Source of the DNA: Pseudaminobacter soli (ex Zhang et al. 2022)
GTDB taxonomy: Bacteria; Pseudomonadota; Alphaproteobacteria; Rhizobiales; Rhizobiaceae
NCBI RefSeq assembly: GCF_014595955.1
Contig: NZ_JABVCF010000006.1
Coordinates: 277,668-341,667, forward strand
DNA: 64,000 nucleotides
Reading direction: 5' to 3'
Shown here: positions 1 to 8,944 of the stretch, in pieces
How the letters are laid out: the number at the start of each line of letters is the position of its first letter
Position numbering within the stretch: position 1 is the first letter of the stretch
Program-made: the position numbers and the translations under genes
Notes under the pieces: generated by a model
The model's database searches: none
What the model saw: only the letters and a program-made list of their open reading frames with translations
Told to the model about the DNA's origin: nothing

Positions 1-990
1 GGCCACCATTGCCGTGGCGCCGATGAAACCGAAGTTCCAGCCGAGCCCCAGCAGGATCAGCGACGCCCAGAACTGCCAGAGCGCAATCCCGGACAGCGCG
101 ACAATGCCGCATCCGACCAGCAGGACGAGCCCGAGGGCGACGATGCGCTCCACACCGAAACGCTGGATCAGTGCGCCGGTGATGAAGCTCGGGCCGAACA
201 TCGCCATCACATGCCAGGAGATGCCGAGCGTCGCCTCGTCCGGCGAGAAGCCGCAGCCCACCATGGCGAGCGGCGCGCCCGTCATGACGAAGCTCATCAG
301 CGCGTACGACCCGACGCCGCACAGGAGACCAACCATGAAACGGGGCTGACGAACGATCTCGGAAAGGGGCCGAGCCGGCGTGTCTGCCTCGGCACCATGG
401 GAATGGCGGCTGTCGCGCACTCTCAAGAAGGACAGGATGATCGCGCCGACGATTGCAATTCCGATAAGCGCGGCAAAGGAGCCGGCGAACATTACCGGCG
501 CCAGGAGTTCGCGCGTGAAGATGACGATCTGCGGACCGATGATTGCGGTGACGAGTCCGCCGGCCAGCACGAAGGAGATCGCCTTCGGCTTGAACTGCGG
601 CGGCGCATTGTCAGCCGCGGCGAAGCGGAACTGCTGCACGAATGCGCCGCCGACGCCGATGACGAGAAGGCCGATGGCGAAAAGCCAAAAGCCGCCCTGA
701 AACAGCGCAAAGGTCGCCGTCGCTCCGCCAAGCCCGGTAATGAGCGTGCCGAGTTGAAAGCCGTTCTTCTGACCGACCGCCTTGATCAGCGCCGCCGCCG
801 GAAGCGCGCCCAGTGCCACGCCGAGATTGAAGCCGGTGACCGGCGCGGTGGCGAGCGACTTGTCGGGACCGAGGAGATAATGCCCGGCGAGCGCGCCGAT
901 CGAGATGGCGATCGGCCCGGCCGAGCCGAGGATCGCCTGCGCGGACGCGAGGATGAGCGCCGTCCGCCTCGCTTCCCTCTCTGCACTCAT
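1..990 (-). CDS. MFS transporter, C-terminal part beyond the window
   Basis: The reading frame is open from ATG at 990 to position 1, giving 330 residues with no stop, so the 3' end lies outside the window. The translation is a series of hydrophobic helices joined by short charged loops, including a Gly/Ala-rich first half (LLGPDKSLA, NLGVALGALPAAAL) and a long polar loop near residue 200 between the two halves. This is the layout of a major facilitator superfamily permease, normally about 400 residues with 12 helices. The start overlaps the nusB stop (ATGA), so it is probably co-transcribed with nusB. The substrate cannot be told from sequence. Confidence 0.8.
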   Translation of the reverse strand, partial: MSAEREARRTALILASAQAILGSAGPIAISIGALAGHYLLGPDKSLATAPVTGFNLGVALGALPAAALIKAVGQKNGFQLGTLITGLGGATATFALFQGGFWLFAIGLLVIGVGGAFVQQFRFAAADNAPPQFKPKAISFVLAGGLVTAIIGPQIVIFTRELLAPVMFAGSFAALIGIAIVGAIILSFLRVRDSRHSHGAEADTPARPLSEIVRQPRFMVGLLCGVGSYALMSFVMTGAPLAMVGCGFSPDEATLGISWHVMAMFGPSFITGALIQRFGVERIVALGLVLLVGCGIVALSGIALWQFWASLILLGLGWNFGFIGATAMVA

Positions 991-1487
991 CAGGCCGGCT
1001 TTCCGCGTCCCTCGTTGCGCAGCCGGCGGGCGATGCGGTCGAGAACCGCATTCACCAGCTTGGGCTCCTCATCTTCGTAGAAGGCTTTTGCGATATCGAC
1101 ATATTCCGACACGATCACCGCAACGGGAACGTCGGCCCGCTCCAACAACTCGTAGGCGCCAGCGCGCAGAATGGCGCGCAGCGTGGAGTCCAGTCGGGAG
1201 AGCGGCCAGTCCTCGGTGAGCGCCTGGCGGATCACCGGGTCGATCGTCTTCTGATTCTCGACGACGCCGGACAGGATAGCGCGGAACCATTGCGCATCCG
1301 CCTCCCGGTACGTCGCCCCGTCGACTTCCTTGCCGAGCCGGAAGGCCTCGTATTCGGCGGCGATCTCCAGCAGGCCGACGCCCGCCACATCCATCTGGTA
1401 CAGCGCCTGAACGGCGGCCAGGCGGGCGACGCCGCGCTTATTGGCCTGACGTACAGGCTGCTCGACACGACCTGCAGGTTTGGACAC
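990..1487 (-). CDS. nusB: Transcription antitermination factor NusB
   Basis: The 165-residue protein has the NusB all-helical fold signature: an N-terminal [14 protein letters not shown] segment and a C-terminal [11 protein letters not shown] / [12 protein letters not shown] segment. NusB with NusE (ribosomal protein S10) binds boxA RNA and supports antitermination of rRNA operons in the cytoplasm. It lies 2 bp downstream of ribH, the usual ribH-nusB order in alphaproteobacteria, and overlaps the start of the MFS gene by one ATGA. Length and motifs are normal. Confidence 0.96.
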   Translation of the reverse strand: MSKPAGRVEQPVRQANKRGVARLAAVQALYQMDVAGVGLLEIAAEYEAFRLGKEVDGATYREADAQWFRAILSGVVENQKTIDPVIRQALTEDWPLSRLDSTLRAILRAGAYELLERADVPVAVIVSEYVDIAKAFYEDEEPKLVNAVLDRIARRLRNEGRGKPA

Positions 1488-1489
1488 GA

Positions 1490-1981
1490 TCAGCGCGCTC
1501 CGAGCCGGTCGCGAATGGCGATCATGGTCAAGGCAGCGCGAGCCGCGAAACCGCCCTTGTCGCCTTCCGTGCGGCGGGCACGCGCCCAGGCCTGCTCCTC
1601 GTTCTCGGTGGTCAGGATGCCATTGCCTATCGCCAGCGATTCGTCGACCGCAAGATCCATCAGGGCGCGCGAGGATTCGTTGGCGACGATGTCGAAGTGA
1701 TAGGTATCGCCACGGATCACCACGCCGAGCCCGACGAAGCCGTCATAGACGGTGCCTCCCTCCTCCTCGCCATCGAGAGCGAACGAGATCACAGCGGGAA
1801 TCTCCAACGCGCCAGGCACCGTCACCACGTCATACGTGGCGCCTGCCTCGTCCAGCGCGGCCTTGGCGCCCTCCAGCAGGGCGTCCGCGAGCGCGTCGTG
1901 GAAGCGCGCCTCGATGATAAGCAGGTGGGCGGACTCCTTCGGTCGAAGGAACCCCTTGCCCTGGTCAGAAATGCCAGCCAT
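1490..1981 (-). CDS. ribH: 6,7-dimethyl-8-ribityllumazine synthase
   Basis: Lumazine synthase condenses 5-amino-6-ribitylaminouracil with 3,4-dihydroxy-2-butanone 4-phosphate, the penultimate step of riboflavin synthesis. The protein shows the family motifs PGALEIP, the [12 protein letters not shown] substrate-binding segment with its conserved His, and NGILTTEN near the C terminus. The ATG at 1981 is chosen (163 aa) because a GGAG lies 7 bases upstream. An in-frame ATG at 2005 would add eight residues but has no clear ribosome binding site. It sits between ribE and nusB in a minus-strand series. Confidence 0.94.
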   Translation of the reverse strand: MAGISDQGKGFLRPKESAHLLIIEARFHDALADALLEGAKAALDEAGATYDVVTVPGALEIPAVISFALDGEEEGGTVYDGFVGLGVVIRGDTYHFDIVANESSRALMDLAVDESLAIGNGILTTENEEQAWARARRTEGDKGGFAARAALTMIAIRDRLGAR

Positions 1982-2079
1982 GTCGGTCTCCGGGTCGCCG
2001 GTCATCTAGGCCGAACCGCCCCCCACGGCAAGCGCTTCGTGGTTGAAGAATGTTCAAGCCTTCGAGCGCCCTTCGAGAC

Positions 2080-2697
2080 TCACAACCCCTCCCGCGCCGC
2101 CTCCGCCAGCCGGGCCGCATAGCGGGCCATGGTATCGATTTCCAGATTGACGCGGTCGCCGACCTGCCGCTCGCCCCAGGTCGTCACCGCGAGCGAGTGC
2201 TGGATAAGAAGCACGTCGAAACGCGTTCCCTCCACCTTGTTGACCGTCAGGGACGTGCCGTCGAGCGCCACCGAACCCTTCGGCGCAATGAACTTCGCCA
2301 GAGCTGCGGGAGCCTCCAGAGTGAAACGGACCGCCTCACCCTCTTCCTCGCGCGCCACGATCTCCGCCGTCCCGTCGACATGGCCGGAGACGATGTGCCC
2401 GCCGAGTTCGTCGCCGATCTTCAGGGCGCGCTCGAGATTGACATGAGTGCCGGACTTCCAGTCCGACGCGGTCGTGAGCCGTAGCGCCTCTTCCCAGGCC
2501 TCCACCTCGAACCAGCGCTCGTTTGAGCCTTCGGCCGGCAGGGCTACGACAGTGAGGCACACGCCGCCGGTGGCGATCGAAGCTCCCATCGCGATCGTGC
2601 GCGGATCGTAGGTTGTGCGCACCCGCAGGCGCACGCCCTTCGGCAGCGGACGAACATCCTCGATGGCGCCAATGTCGGTGACAATGCCCGTGAACAT
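2080..2697 (-). CDS. ribE: Riboflavin synthase, alpha chain
   Basis: The 205-residue protein starts MFTGIV, the hallmark of riboflavin synthase, and consists of two lumazine-binding repeats (about residues 1-97 and 98-195; the second includes GHIVSGHVDGTAEI). It dismutates two 6,7-dimethyl-8-ribityllumazine molecules to riboflavin. Its ATG overlaps the ribD stop in an ATGA, which indicates translational coupling. No FMN riboswitch was seen upstream of ribD or between the rib genes. Confidence 0.95.
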   Translation of the reverse strand: MFTGIVTDIGAIEDVRPLPKGVRLRVRTTYDPRTIAMGASIATGGVCLTVVALPAEGSNERWFEVEAWEEALRLTTASDWKSGTHVNLERALKIGDELGGHIVSGHVDGTAEIVAREEEGEAVRFTLEAPAALAKFIAPKGSVALDGTSLTVNKVEGTRFDVLLIQHSLAVTTWGERQVGDRVNLEIDTMARYAARLAEAAREGL

Positions 2698-3824
2698 CAG
2701 GAGGTCCTTTCGTATTCGATCAGCCGGTCCTTGCCATAGCTGGCGGTGCGCACAGCTTCGAAGCCGGGCGGAATCGAGTTCTCGTTGATCGGGGAGGCAA
2801 TGCCGTCGGTACCAACCTGCGCGTCCCCCGTGAACAGTGCGATCCGGTCCACCAGCCCTGCATCCAGGAAACGGCGTGCGGTTTCGGCCCCGCCCTCCAG
2901 CAGGACGCTCTTCAGCCCGATGACGCCTAGGACGCGAAGAATCTCGACCGGATCGAACCGCCCCTTGTAATCCGACCCGATGGTTCGAATGTCGGCGCCG
3001 CGTTCCTTGAGTGCATCGAGGCGACGCCGATCGGCCTTCGCACTCGCCAGCATCAGGACACGGGGCGGCGCCGCGTCGTCGAAGAGCCTCGAGGCTGGTG
3101 GCGTTCGCAAGAAGGGATCGATGATAACCCGCGTCGGAGAGCGCGTCTCAAGCCCAGGCAGGCGCACATTGAGCAGGGGATCGTCGGCGACCGCCGTGCC
3201 GACCCCGACCATAATTGCCTCGTGCTCGACGCGCATCATCTGCACGGCTCGGCGAGCGGTTTCGCCGGTGATCGGCACCTGCCCGGCGCCGCTGCGCCCG
3301 ATCATGCCGTCCGCCGAGACGGCCATCTTGAGCGTCAGCCAGGGCCGCCCCCTGCCCTTCAGCGACAGGAACCCCGCCATCGCATGGCGCGCCTCGTCTT
3401 CGAGGCAGCCGCTCGCCACTTCGATGCCCGCCTGCCGCAAGATGGAGACCCCTCGCCCCGCGACACGCTTGTCGGGGTCGAGCGCGGCGATCACCACGCG
3501 AGAGACCCCGCATGAGACAAGCGCATCGGCGCAAGGGGGCGCCTTGCCGATGTGCGAACAGGGCTCCAGCGTCACATAGGCGGTCGCGCCGCGCGCTGCC
3601 TCGCCTGCCTCACGGAGTGCGACCAGTTCCGCATGGGGGCGGCCGCCGAACGCGGTGACGCCGCGCCCCACGATCACCGGATCGCCCGCGCCCTGGCGCA
3701 CGATCAGCGCGCCGACGGACGGGTTCTCTCCCGTGAGGCCGCGATTCCAGAGGGACAGGCGGATCGCCGCCGCCATGAAGCGCCGGTCCGTCTCCGTCCA
3801 TTCAGCCGATTGCCCGCCCGACAT
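2697..3824 (-). CDS. ribD: Bifunctional diaminohydroxyphosphoribosylaminopyrimidine deaminase / reductase
   Basis: The 375 residues hold an N-terminal cytidine-deaminase-like domain (about 10-150) with zinc ligands in PHAELVAL and EPCSHIGKAPPCADAL, then a C-terminal reductase domain (about 160-370) with LKMAVSADGMIG. It carries out the second and third steps of riboflavin synthesis. It starts 4 bp downstream of nrdR and its stop overlaps ribE. The nrdR-ribD-ribE-ribH-nusB order is typical of Hyphomicrobiales. Both domains look complete. Confidence 0.95.
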   Translation of the reverse strand: MSGGQSAEWTETDRRFMAAAIRLSLWNRGLTGENPSVGALIVRQGAGDPVIVGRGVTAFGGRPHAELVALREAGEAARGATAYVTLEPCSHIGKAPPCADALVSCGVSRVVIAALDPDKRVAGRGVSILRQAGIEVASGCLEDEARHAMAGFLSLKGRGRPWLTLKMAVSADGMIGRSGAGQVPITGETARRAVQMMRVEHEAIMVGVGTAVADDPLLNVRLPGLETRSPTRVIIDPFLRTPPASRLFDDAAPPRVLMLASAKADRRRLDALKERGADIRTIGSDYKGRFDPVEILRVLGVIGLKSVLLEGGAETARRFLDAGLVDRIALFTGDAQVGTDGIASPINENSIPPGFEAVRTASYGKDRLIEYERTS

Positions 3825-3827
3825 GGC

Positions 3828-4292
3828 TCAGTCGGCGTCCTCTTCCGCTTTCAGTTCGCCAAGCAGTTCGTGGAAATCCTTGGCCTCGCGGAAATTGCGG
3901 TAGACGGAAGCGAAGCGTACATAGGCGACGTCGTCGAGCAACTTCAGCGCCTCCATGACCAGTTGCCCAATGTCGTCGGAGGGGATCTCCGTCTCGCCGC
4001 TGCTTTCGAGCTGGCGCACGATCCCGGAGACGGCACGGTCCACCCGGTCGGGATCGACATTCCGCTTGCGCAGGGCAATCTCGATCGATCGCGCCAGCTT
4101 GTCGCGGCTGAACGGGACTCTGCGACCCGACTTCTTGATCACCGTGAGTTCGCGCAACTGCACTCGCTCGAAGGTGGTGAAGCGGCCGCCACAGTCCGGA
4201 CAAACGCGCCGGCGGCGGATCGCCGCGCCGTCCTCGGCGGGACGTGAGTCCTTCACCTGAGTTTCCTGGGACTGGCAATAAGGGCAGCGCAT
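3828..4292 (-). CDS. nrdR: Transcriptional repressor NrdR
   Basis: The 154-residue protein has an N-terminal zinc ribbon (CPYC at residues 3-6 and CPDC near 31-34, then GRFTTFER) followed by an ATP-cone domain starting [16 protein letters not shown]. NrdR senses ATP/dATP and represses ribonucleotide reductase genes by binding NrdR boxes. It is the first gene of the run that leads into ribD. I did not find a clear NrdR box within this window. Confidence 0.96.
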   Translation of the reverse strand: MRCPYCQSQETQVKDSRPAEDGAAIRRRRVCPDCGGRFTTFERVQLRELTVIKKSGRRVPFSRDKLARSIEIALRKRNVDPDRVDRAVSGIVRQLESSGETEIPSDDIGQLVMEALKLLDDVAYVRFASVYRNFREAKDFHELLGELKAEEDAD

Positions 4293-4404
4293 CCGCGTCT
4301 CTCAATTCCGGCCAGTGCAAGAAGCTGACGCCCCTCGAGTCGCTGGCCTCGGCAGCTACTTAGGCGCGGCCGTCAGAAATCTCAAACGCCCGCCCGAAAC
4401 GACA

Positions 4405-4426
4405 AAGGCGGGATAACTCCCGCCTT
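4405..4426 (-). terminator. Rho-independent terminator after tig
   Basis: An 8-bp perfect stem (AAGGCGGG paired with CCCGCCTT) around a 6-base loop lies 54 bp past the tig stop. On the minus strand it is followed by TTTGTCGTTTC, a broken T tract. It separates tig from nrdR. Confidence 0.6.
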
Positions 4427-4479
4427 CGATCCGATTTGCACGCCTACTGCGTGCCCGGCCCAGCCGAGTAGCGTTGGCT

Positions 4480-5964
4480 TTACTCCGCCTCGGCTTCCTT
4501 GGCGGCCGCCTTCTTCTTGGCCGGCGCCTTCTTCTTGGGCTCGTCGCCCGCGGCACCCTCTTCCGCCGGGGCCGACTTCTTCGCAGCCTTCGCCTTTGCA
4601 GCCGGCTTGTCGGAGCCTTCGGCTTCCTCGTCTTCCGCCATCAGCTCTTCCTTGCTGACCTTCTTGTCAGTCACGGAGATCTCGCCGAGCAAATGGTCGA
4701 CCACCTTCTCCTCAAAGATCGGCGCGCGAAGCGTGGTCAGCGCGGAGGGATTGTTGCGATAGTAGTCGAAGACGCCCTGCTGCTGGTCGCCGGGGAAGCG
4801 CCGGACGAAGTCGAAGAGCGCCCGCTGCATTTCCTCGTCGGAGACCTGGACGCCGGCCTTCTCGCCGATTTCCGCCAGAACCAGCCCAAGCCGCACACGG
4901 CGCTCGGCGAGCTTCTGGTAATCGGCGCGAGCGGCTTCCTCAGTCGTGTCCTCGTCGGCGAAGGTACGGCCGGCCGCCTCGAGGTCACGGTTGACCTGGG
5001 CCCAGATGTTTTCGAACTCGGCCTCGACCAGCTTGGACGGAGCCTCGAACGAATAGGCCGAATCGAGTTGGTCCAGCAGCTGGCGCTTGACCTTCTGTCG
5101 GGTCATCGAACCATACTGGCTCTCGATCTGGCCCTTGACGATCTCGCGCAGGCGCTCGAGCGACTCCAGGCCAAGGTTCTTCGCCATCTCGTCATTGATT
5201 TCCAACTCGCCCGGGGCGGCGACTTCCTTCACGGTGACGTCGAAGGTGGCTTCCTTGCCGGCGAGATGCGGCGCCGTGTAGTCCTCGGGGAAGGTCACGG
5301 TGATGGCCTTCTCGTCGCCCGCCTTGGTGCCGACGAGTTGATCCTCGAAGCCGGGGATGAACTGCTTGGAACCCAGCACCAGCGGCTGATCGGTACCGGC
5401 ACCGCCAGCAAATGCCTCGCCGTCGATCCTGCCGACATAGTCGATCGTGACGCGGTCGCCCTCGGCGGCAGCACCGTCCTTCGGCGAATAGCTGCGCGAG
5501 GATTCGGCGACACGCTTGACCTGCTCGTCGATCTCCTCCTCCGGCACGTCATAGACCGGGCGGGTGACGGAGATGGTCGAAACGTCCTTGATCTCGATCG
5601 GCGGAATGACCTCGTAGGCCAACTTGAACTCGAAGTCGGCGCCGCCGGAGAGGATCTTCTCGGCTTCCTTTTCGTCCTCGGTCATGGTGACCTCGGGCTG
5701 CATGGCAGCCTTCTCGCCGCGCTCGGCGACGATGCTGCGCGGCGAATCCGAGAGAATCTCGTTCACCACCTCGGCCATGAAGGACTTGCCGTAGACCTTG
5801 CGCAGGTGCTGGATCGGCACCTTGCCGGGGCGGAAACCGTTGATGCGGACCTTGCCGCGCGCATTCTCCAGGCGCGCCATCAGCTTCGATTCCAGGTCCC
5901 CGGCGGGCACCTTGACGGTGATCTCGCGCTTCAGGCCGGAATTCAGAGTCTCGGTAACCTGCAT
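4480..5964 (-). CDS. tig: Trigger factor
   Basis: The ribosome-bound chaperone and peptidyl-prolyl isomerase has three visible parts: the N-terminal ribosome-binding domain with the GFRPGKVP signature, an FKBP-type domain ([17 protein letters not shown]), and a helical C-terminal domain. The last about 45 residues form a Lys/Ala/Glu-rich tail common in rhizobia. The start at 5964 ([10 protein letters not shown], 494 aa) is chosen over an upstream ATG at 6042 because it matches the family N terminus and has AAAGG 7 bases upstream. Confidence 0.95.
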   Translation of the reverse strand: MQVTETLNSGLKREITVKVPAGDLESKLMARLENARGKVRINGFRPGKVPIQHLRKVYGKSFMAEVVNEILSDSPRSIVAERGEKAAMQPEVTMTEDEKEAEKILSGGADFEFKLAYEVIPPIEIKDVSTISVTRPVYDVPEEEIDEQVKRVAESSRSYSPKDGAAAEGDRVTIDYVGRIDGEAFAGGAGTDQPLVLGSKQFIPGFEDQLVGTKAGDEKAITVTFPEDYTAPHLAGKEATFDVTVKEVAAPGELEINDEMAKNLGLESLERLREIVKGQIESQYGSMTRQKVKRQLLDQLDSAYSFEAPSKLVEAEFENIWAQVNRDLEAAGRTFADEDTTEEAARADYQKLAERRVRLGLVLAEIGEKAGVQVSDEEMQRALFDFVRRFPGDQQQGVFDYYRNNPSALTTLRAPIFEEKVVDHLLGEISVTDKKVSKEELMAEDEEAEGSDKPAAKAKAAKKSAPAEEGAAGDEPKKKAPAKKKAAAKEAEAE

Positions 5965-6259
5965 CGTCAAACCTTTGTCATCTCGAACGGGCAGCGACCT
6001 GTTCCTGTCGCCTCCCTGAAAACCTCTATGCCGGGGCGGCACTCTGTCGCGAAGGAGAAACCTAGCCCCTGCTTCGTTCCGAATTCAGGGAGAGATGTTC
6101 TCACTGCGCTCCAGGACTGCTCGGTAAGCCTTTGTTTTTCCTACTTGGCACCGCGCTTGCCCAAAGCGGACAGTCACATCCCGTCAATTTGTGACGCCTT
6201 TTGTCACAGCAAGGGCGCTTTTTCAAGCGCTGCCGAACGACGCATCCTTGCTTGATTTC

Positions 6260-6344
6260 TGGTGCGGATGAAGGGACTCGAACCCCCACGCCTTGCGGCA
6301 CCGGAACCTAAATCCGGCGCGTCTACCAGTTCCGCCACATCCGC
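6260..6344 (-). tRNA. tRNA-Leu (anticodon TAG)
   Basis: The minus strand folds as a class II tRNA. Acceptor strands are GCGGATG and CATCCGC, the anticodon loop TTTAGGT sits on a CCGGA/TCCGG stem, there is a variable arm, and the T arm is GTTCGAGTC. Discriminator A and the CCA end are encoded at 6260-6263. An AT-flanked hairpin about 30-45 bp downstream (GCGCTT/AAGCGC) may end transcription before the tig leader. Confidence 0.95.
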
Positions 6345-6424
6345 ACTTTTTCGGCATTCCCATGAAGGCGAGCCGGTGTCAACGTCGGTTGCCCCGCAAC
6401 GTCTCCAAACAGCACCGGCGCCAA

Positions 6425-7006
6425 CTAGTAAAGCGGCTCCTGGTACAGTTGCATGTCACCGTCCATCAGCGCCTTGATCTGAGGGGTTCCGTCGGAGCCG
6501 ACCGCCACGACGACCGCGAAGTTGCGGACGTTCATGTCGCGCTCGATCGCCCTGCCCTCGCCTTCGAGCAGATAGAAGCGCTCGAGACCGTACTCGACAC
6601 GGATCGCGGTATCGCCTTCCAGGCTTTGCCCATCATAGGCGCGGCCCAAAATGTCGACTTCCTCCGGCGCGAGCGCACCGGATGGTGGGGCGTCCAGATT
6701 GGCGGCTGCAGGCTGCCAGAAGCCGTCGGCTCCCTTGCGCAAACGCACATAGACCATATGCCCCTTCGTGGACTTGGCCTGCGGAGGCTCGACCAGCAGA
6801 CTGGTTGGGATTCGGGAGATGTCGTAGCCCAGCCGCACATAGTCGCCGCGCAGGAGATCGCGCGGATCAACCGGGGCGACCTTCAGGATGACCTCGCGGC
6901 CGTCCCGCAGGACCGCCGCCCTCGCCATGACGATCCAGGAGAGAAACCCAATCTGGACGAGTGCCACGGCGATCGCGGCAATCAGCAGGCCATTGCTTCT
7001 GCGCAT
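6425..7006 (-). CDS. GDYXXLXY domain membrane-anchored protein
   Basis: The 193-residue protein has one N-terminal membrane helix (about residues 5-30) and then an extracytoplasmic domain containing LLRGDYVRLGYD, the motif that names the family. The biochemical role is unknown. The ATG at 7006 overlaps the stop of the DUF2157 gene (ATGA). The pairing of a DUF2157 integral membrane protein with a GDYXXLXY protein is widespread, so the two probably act together. An in-frame extension further upstream is ruled out because it would run through the DUF2157 gene. Confidence 0.85.
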   Translation of the reverse strand: MRRSNGLLIAAIAVALVQIGFLSWIVMARAAVLRDGREVILKVAPVDPRDLLRGDYVRLGYDISRIPTSLLVEPPQAKSTKGHMVYVRLRKGADGFWQPAAANLDAPPSGALAPEEVDILGRAYDGQSLEGDTAIRVEYGLERFYLLEGEGRAIERDMNVRNFAVVVAVGSDGTPQIKALMDGDMQLYQEPLY

Positions 7007-8127
7007 CAGGCCGCCCTCAGGTTCATGCGCCGCTCTACCCGGATAATGAGGAGGGCGATCAGGGCAAGCACCACGCCCGATGCCAGGAAAAGGCCGGCGG
7101 TTCCGAGCATAGTGCCCAGCGTCGTCACATAGAGAAAGCACAGCTCGAAGGTGAAGCCGAGATAGGCGATCCAGCGCAGTCCGCGGCTCTCGCGACCGGC
7201 CAGCAGCAGCGCCGCGATGATGGCCGCGAAGACGATCACTGCGGCGAGGACGAGAGTGGCCGTCTCCTCCATGTGGTCGAACTGCAGCATGGCCGCCCCC
7301 GTCAGGAAGCCGATCAAGGCGTGCATGTCCAACCGGCCGTCCAATCGCACGATCTGCTCCGTCCGTTTCGGATCCAGGACAGCAACTGCAAAAAGCAGCG
7401 CCGACACTCCGGCCAACACAAGCGAGACCGCCGTGACGTCGTAGTGGAAGGCTAGCACCACGGCATAGAGCACCAGCGACAGGGCAACGAGATGTCTTGC
7501 ATAGGAACTGCCGGTCCACAGCGAGACCGCCCACACCAGAGCGGCCACAATCGGATAGGCCCGCGACAGGTCGCCACCGCTCCACAAGTCGAAGCCTTTC
7601 GCAACCATCCAAAAGACGGCGATGCCGCCTGCGCCAATGGTCAGCGGGCCGGAGCGGAGCACCGCCGCCGCCAGCAGGGTTCCGCCGAACCAGGTGAGCA
7701 GCGCTGCCTCCTCGTCGCCCGACAGATGATACATCTGCCCGATCAGCGCGATGGCACCGCCGAAAGTGGCGGCCGCGATCAGCCAGGCGCCTTCCGCCAG
7801 CGCGTCATGGCCGCGCAGCTTGAGCAAGGCCCCGCCGACATAACCGACGAAGATCAAACAGAAGAGCAGGACAACCCGGGTGAGGCGCGGGATCGCTTCC
7901 CAGTTCGATGCGACCACCAGCAGAACCGCCGCACCGAGCAGCAGTGCCGCCATCATCATCAGAACGAAGCCAAACGAAAGCGAGCGCCGGTCCTGGGAGA
8001 CGGCGTCGGCCAGCAGCGCGTCTGCCGTCGAACGGTCGACAAGCCCGCGTGTAACCCACCGATCCAAGTCCTGTTTCAGTCTCTTCGTGTATGCCGCCAT
8101 CGCGCCTTGCCTTGCCCTCCGCGACAT
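7006..8127 (-). CDS. DUF2157 domain-containing integral membrane protein
   Basis: The 373-residue protein has a short soluble N-terminal region (about 45 residues, LDRWVTRGLVDRSTADALL) followed by about ten hydrophobic segments, as expected for DUF2157. The function is unknown. The ATG at 8127 is the longest start. An ATG at 8100 (MAAYTKRL) has AAGG at a suitable distance and is equally possible. The gene is translationally coupled to the GDYXXLXY gene downstream and divergent from the DUF1127 gene. Confidence 0.82.
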   Translation of the reverse strand: MSRRARQGAMAAYTKRLKQDLDRWVTRGLVDRSTADALLADAVSQDRRSLSFGFVLMMMAALLLGAAVLLVVASNWEAIPRLTRVVLLFCLIFVGYVGGALLKLRGHDALAEGAWLIAAATFGGAIALIGQMYHLSGDEEAALLTWFGGTLLAAAVLRSGPLTIGAGGIAVFWMVAKGFDLWSGGDLSRAYPIVAALVWAVSLWTGSSYARHLVALSLVLYAVVLAFHYDVTAVSLVLAGVSALLFAVAVLDPKRTEQIVRLDGRLDMHALIGFLTGAAMLQFDHMEETATLVLAAVIVFAAIIAALLLAGRESRGLRWIAYLGFTFELCFLYVTTLGTMLGTAGLFLASGVVLALIALLIIRVERRMNLRAA

Positions 8128-8211
8128 TAGGTCAAAACCCTAACTTCTTGACATCAGGCGACTTCCCCGAACTGCAGCATACGGGCCACAGGCTTTCAGG
8201 AATCGTTAATG

Positions 8212-8240
8212 TTGCATTGCACCATTTGCATTGCTGCTAT
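8212..8240 (+). promoter_or_regulatory. Candidate sigma-70-type promoter for the DUF1127 / sRNA unit
   Basis: TTGCAT (8212-8217) and TGCTAT (8235-8240) are separated by 17 bp, placing a start near 8247 and a 5' UTR of about 75 bases before the DUF1127 ATG. In Rhodobacter the comparable unit is driven by heat-shock sigma factors. I did not find a convincing RpoH-type CTTG/CCAT pair here. Confidence 0.4.
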
Positions 8241-8321
8241 GCGGCATCAGCCCTTTCAGATCACGGCGAACGCACATAGATACCGCCTCGACAACGAATT
8301 GAGAAACACCCGGGGCTGACA

Positions 8322-8462
8322 ATGAACCTGATCCGAAACTACCGCAACTGGCGCCGCTATCGCGAGACCGTCTCCGAGCTGAGCCGCCTCTCCAACCGCG
8401 AGCTTTCCGATCTGGGCATCACCCGCGCCGACATCCGTTCGGTCGCCAGGAAGGCTATCTAA
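8322..8462 (+). CDS. DUF1127 small protein
   Basis: The 46-residue Arg-rich protein has the DUF1127 pattern: NWRRYRET, then ELSRLSNRELSDLGITRADI. Small DUF1127 proteins are stress-linked in alphaproteobacteria. The one studied in Rhodobacter sphaeroides (CcaF1) binds RNA and is encoded directly upstream of the CcsR small RNAs. Here the gene is likewise followed at once by CCUCCUCCC-loop hairpins, so a shared transcript and related role are likely by inference. Confidence 0.88.
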   Translation: MNLIRNYRNWRRYRETVSELSRLSNRELSDLGITRADIRSVARKAI

Positions 8463-8473
8463 GGGCTTCGGTC

Positions 8474-8585
8474 GGGACCGACCTCCTCCCCGGTCCCGCC
8501 GGATCAGGCCAGTTTTCTCCTCCTCCCGAAAACTGGCCGCTCCTAACGGCACCCGCCGGATCTCCTCCCCCGGCGGGTGCTGTTT
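8474..8585 (+). ncRNA. Cuckoo/CcsR-type small RNA, unit 1 (three CCUCC-loop hairpins)
   Basis: Three consecutive perfect hairpins lie 12 bp after the DUF1127 stop: GGGACCG/CGGTCCC (8474-8497) with loop ACCTCCTCCC, an 11-bp stem (8507-8538) with loop TCCTCCTCCC, and an 11-bp GC-rich stem (8549-8580) with loop ATCTCCTCCC followed by TGTTT. Every loop displays CTCCTCCC, complementary to the Shine-Dalgarno core. This matches the CcsR / cuckoo RNA family, in which CCUCCUCCC loops occur in RNAs processed from a DUF1127-containing transcript. Exact ends are unknown. Confidence 0.8.
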
Positions 8586-8733
8586 CCGAAATGGAACTTC
8601 TGTGAAGTCCCGAAGTTTGAAGGCGCAGAAGCAAACCTCGGAAGCGGCTGACATCCGGACGTTTTGACGCATTGGTCAGCCGGTTCGAATATGTTGAAAG
8701 GCGCCTCGCACGCCACCATATGCGAGCAGAACA

Positions 8734-8845
8734 TCGCTGCACCCCTCCTCCTCCCAGGTGCAGCGACTACGGGCAGTATCACCTCCTCCCGATACTGCCC
8801 GGCCAAAGCGACACCCGCCGGATCTCCTCCCCCGGCGGGTGTTGT
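8734..8845 (+). ncRNA. Cuckoo/CcsR-type small RNA, unit 2 (three CCUCC-loop hairpins)
   Basis: This is a second set of three hairpins: a 10-bp stem (8734-8743 with 8757-8766) with loop CCTCCTCCTCCCA, a 10-bp stem (8771-8800) with loop ACCTCCTCCC, and an 11-bp stem (8811-8842) with loop ATCTCCTCCC. The last hairpin repeats the third hairpin of unit 1 almost base for base (loop identical, stem core CACCCGCCGG), while the first two stems differ in sequence but keep the loop. This pattern indicates duplication with selection on the loops. It could be a processed piece of the unit 1 transcript or have its own promoter. Confidence 0.78.
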
Positions 8846-8944
8846 ACATTGAGGCCCCCTTTTCCGCACGGTTGTGTGTCTGGCGCATGGCGCCAAGCGG
8901 CCCTATGTCTGCGCGCGTTCACCGCGAAGACGTGGAGCCTCAAG

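Noticed and set aside
2697..4292. FMN riboswitch upstream of ribD or ribE
   Set aside because: The rib genes are packed with 0-4 bp gaps (82 bp between ribE and ribH), and no RFN-element consensus is seen before nrdR or between genes.
4474..6255. 593-residue plus-strand open frame opposite tig
   Set aside because: It is the antisense reading of trigger factor in high-GC DNA. The protein is Leu/Gly/His-rich without domain similarity, and tig is certain.
8463..8944. Coding frames across the hairpin region downstream of the DUF1127 gene
   Set aside because: The open frames are short or are upstream extensions of the aldo/keto reductase. The perfect hairpins with conserved loops explain the sequence better.
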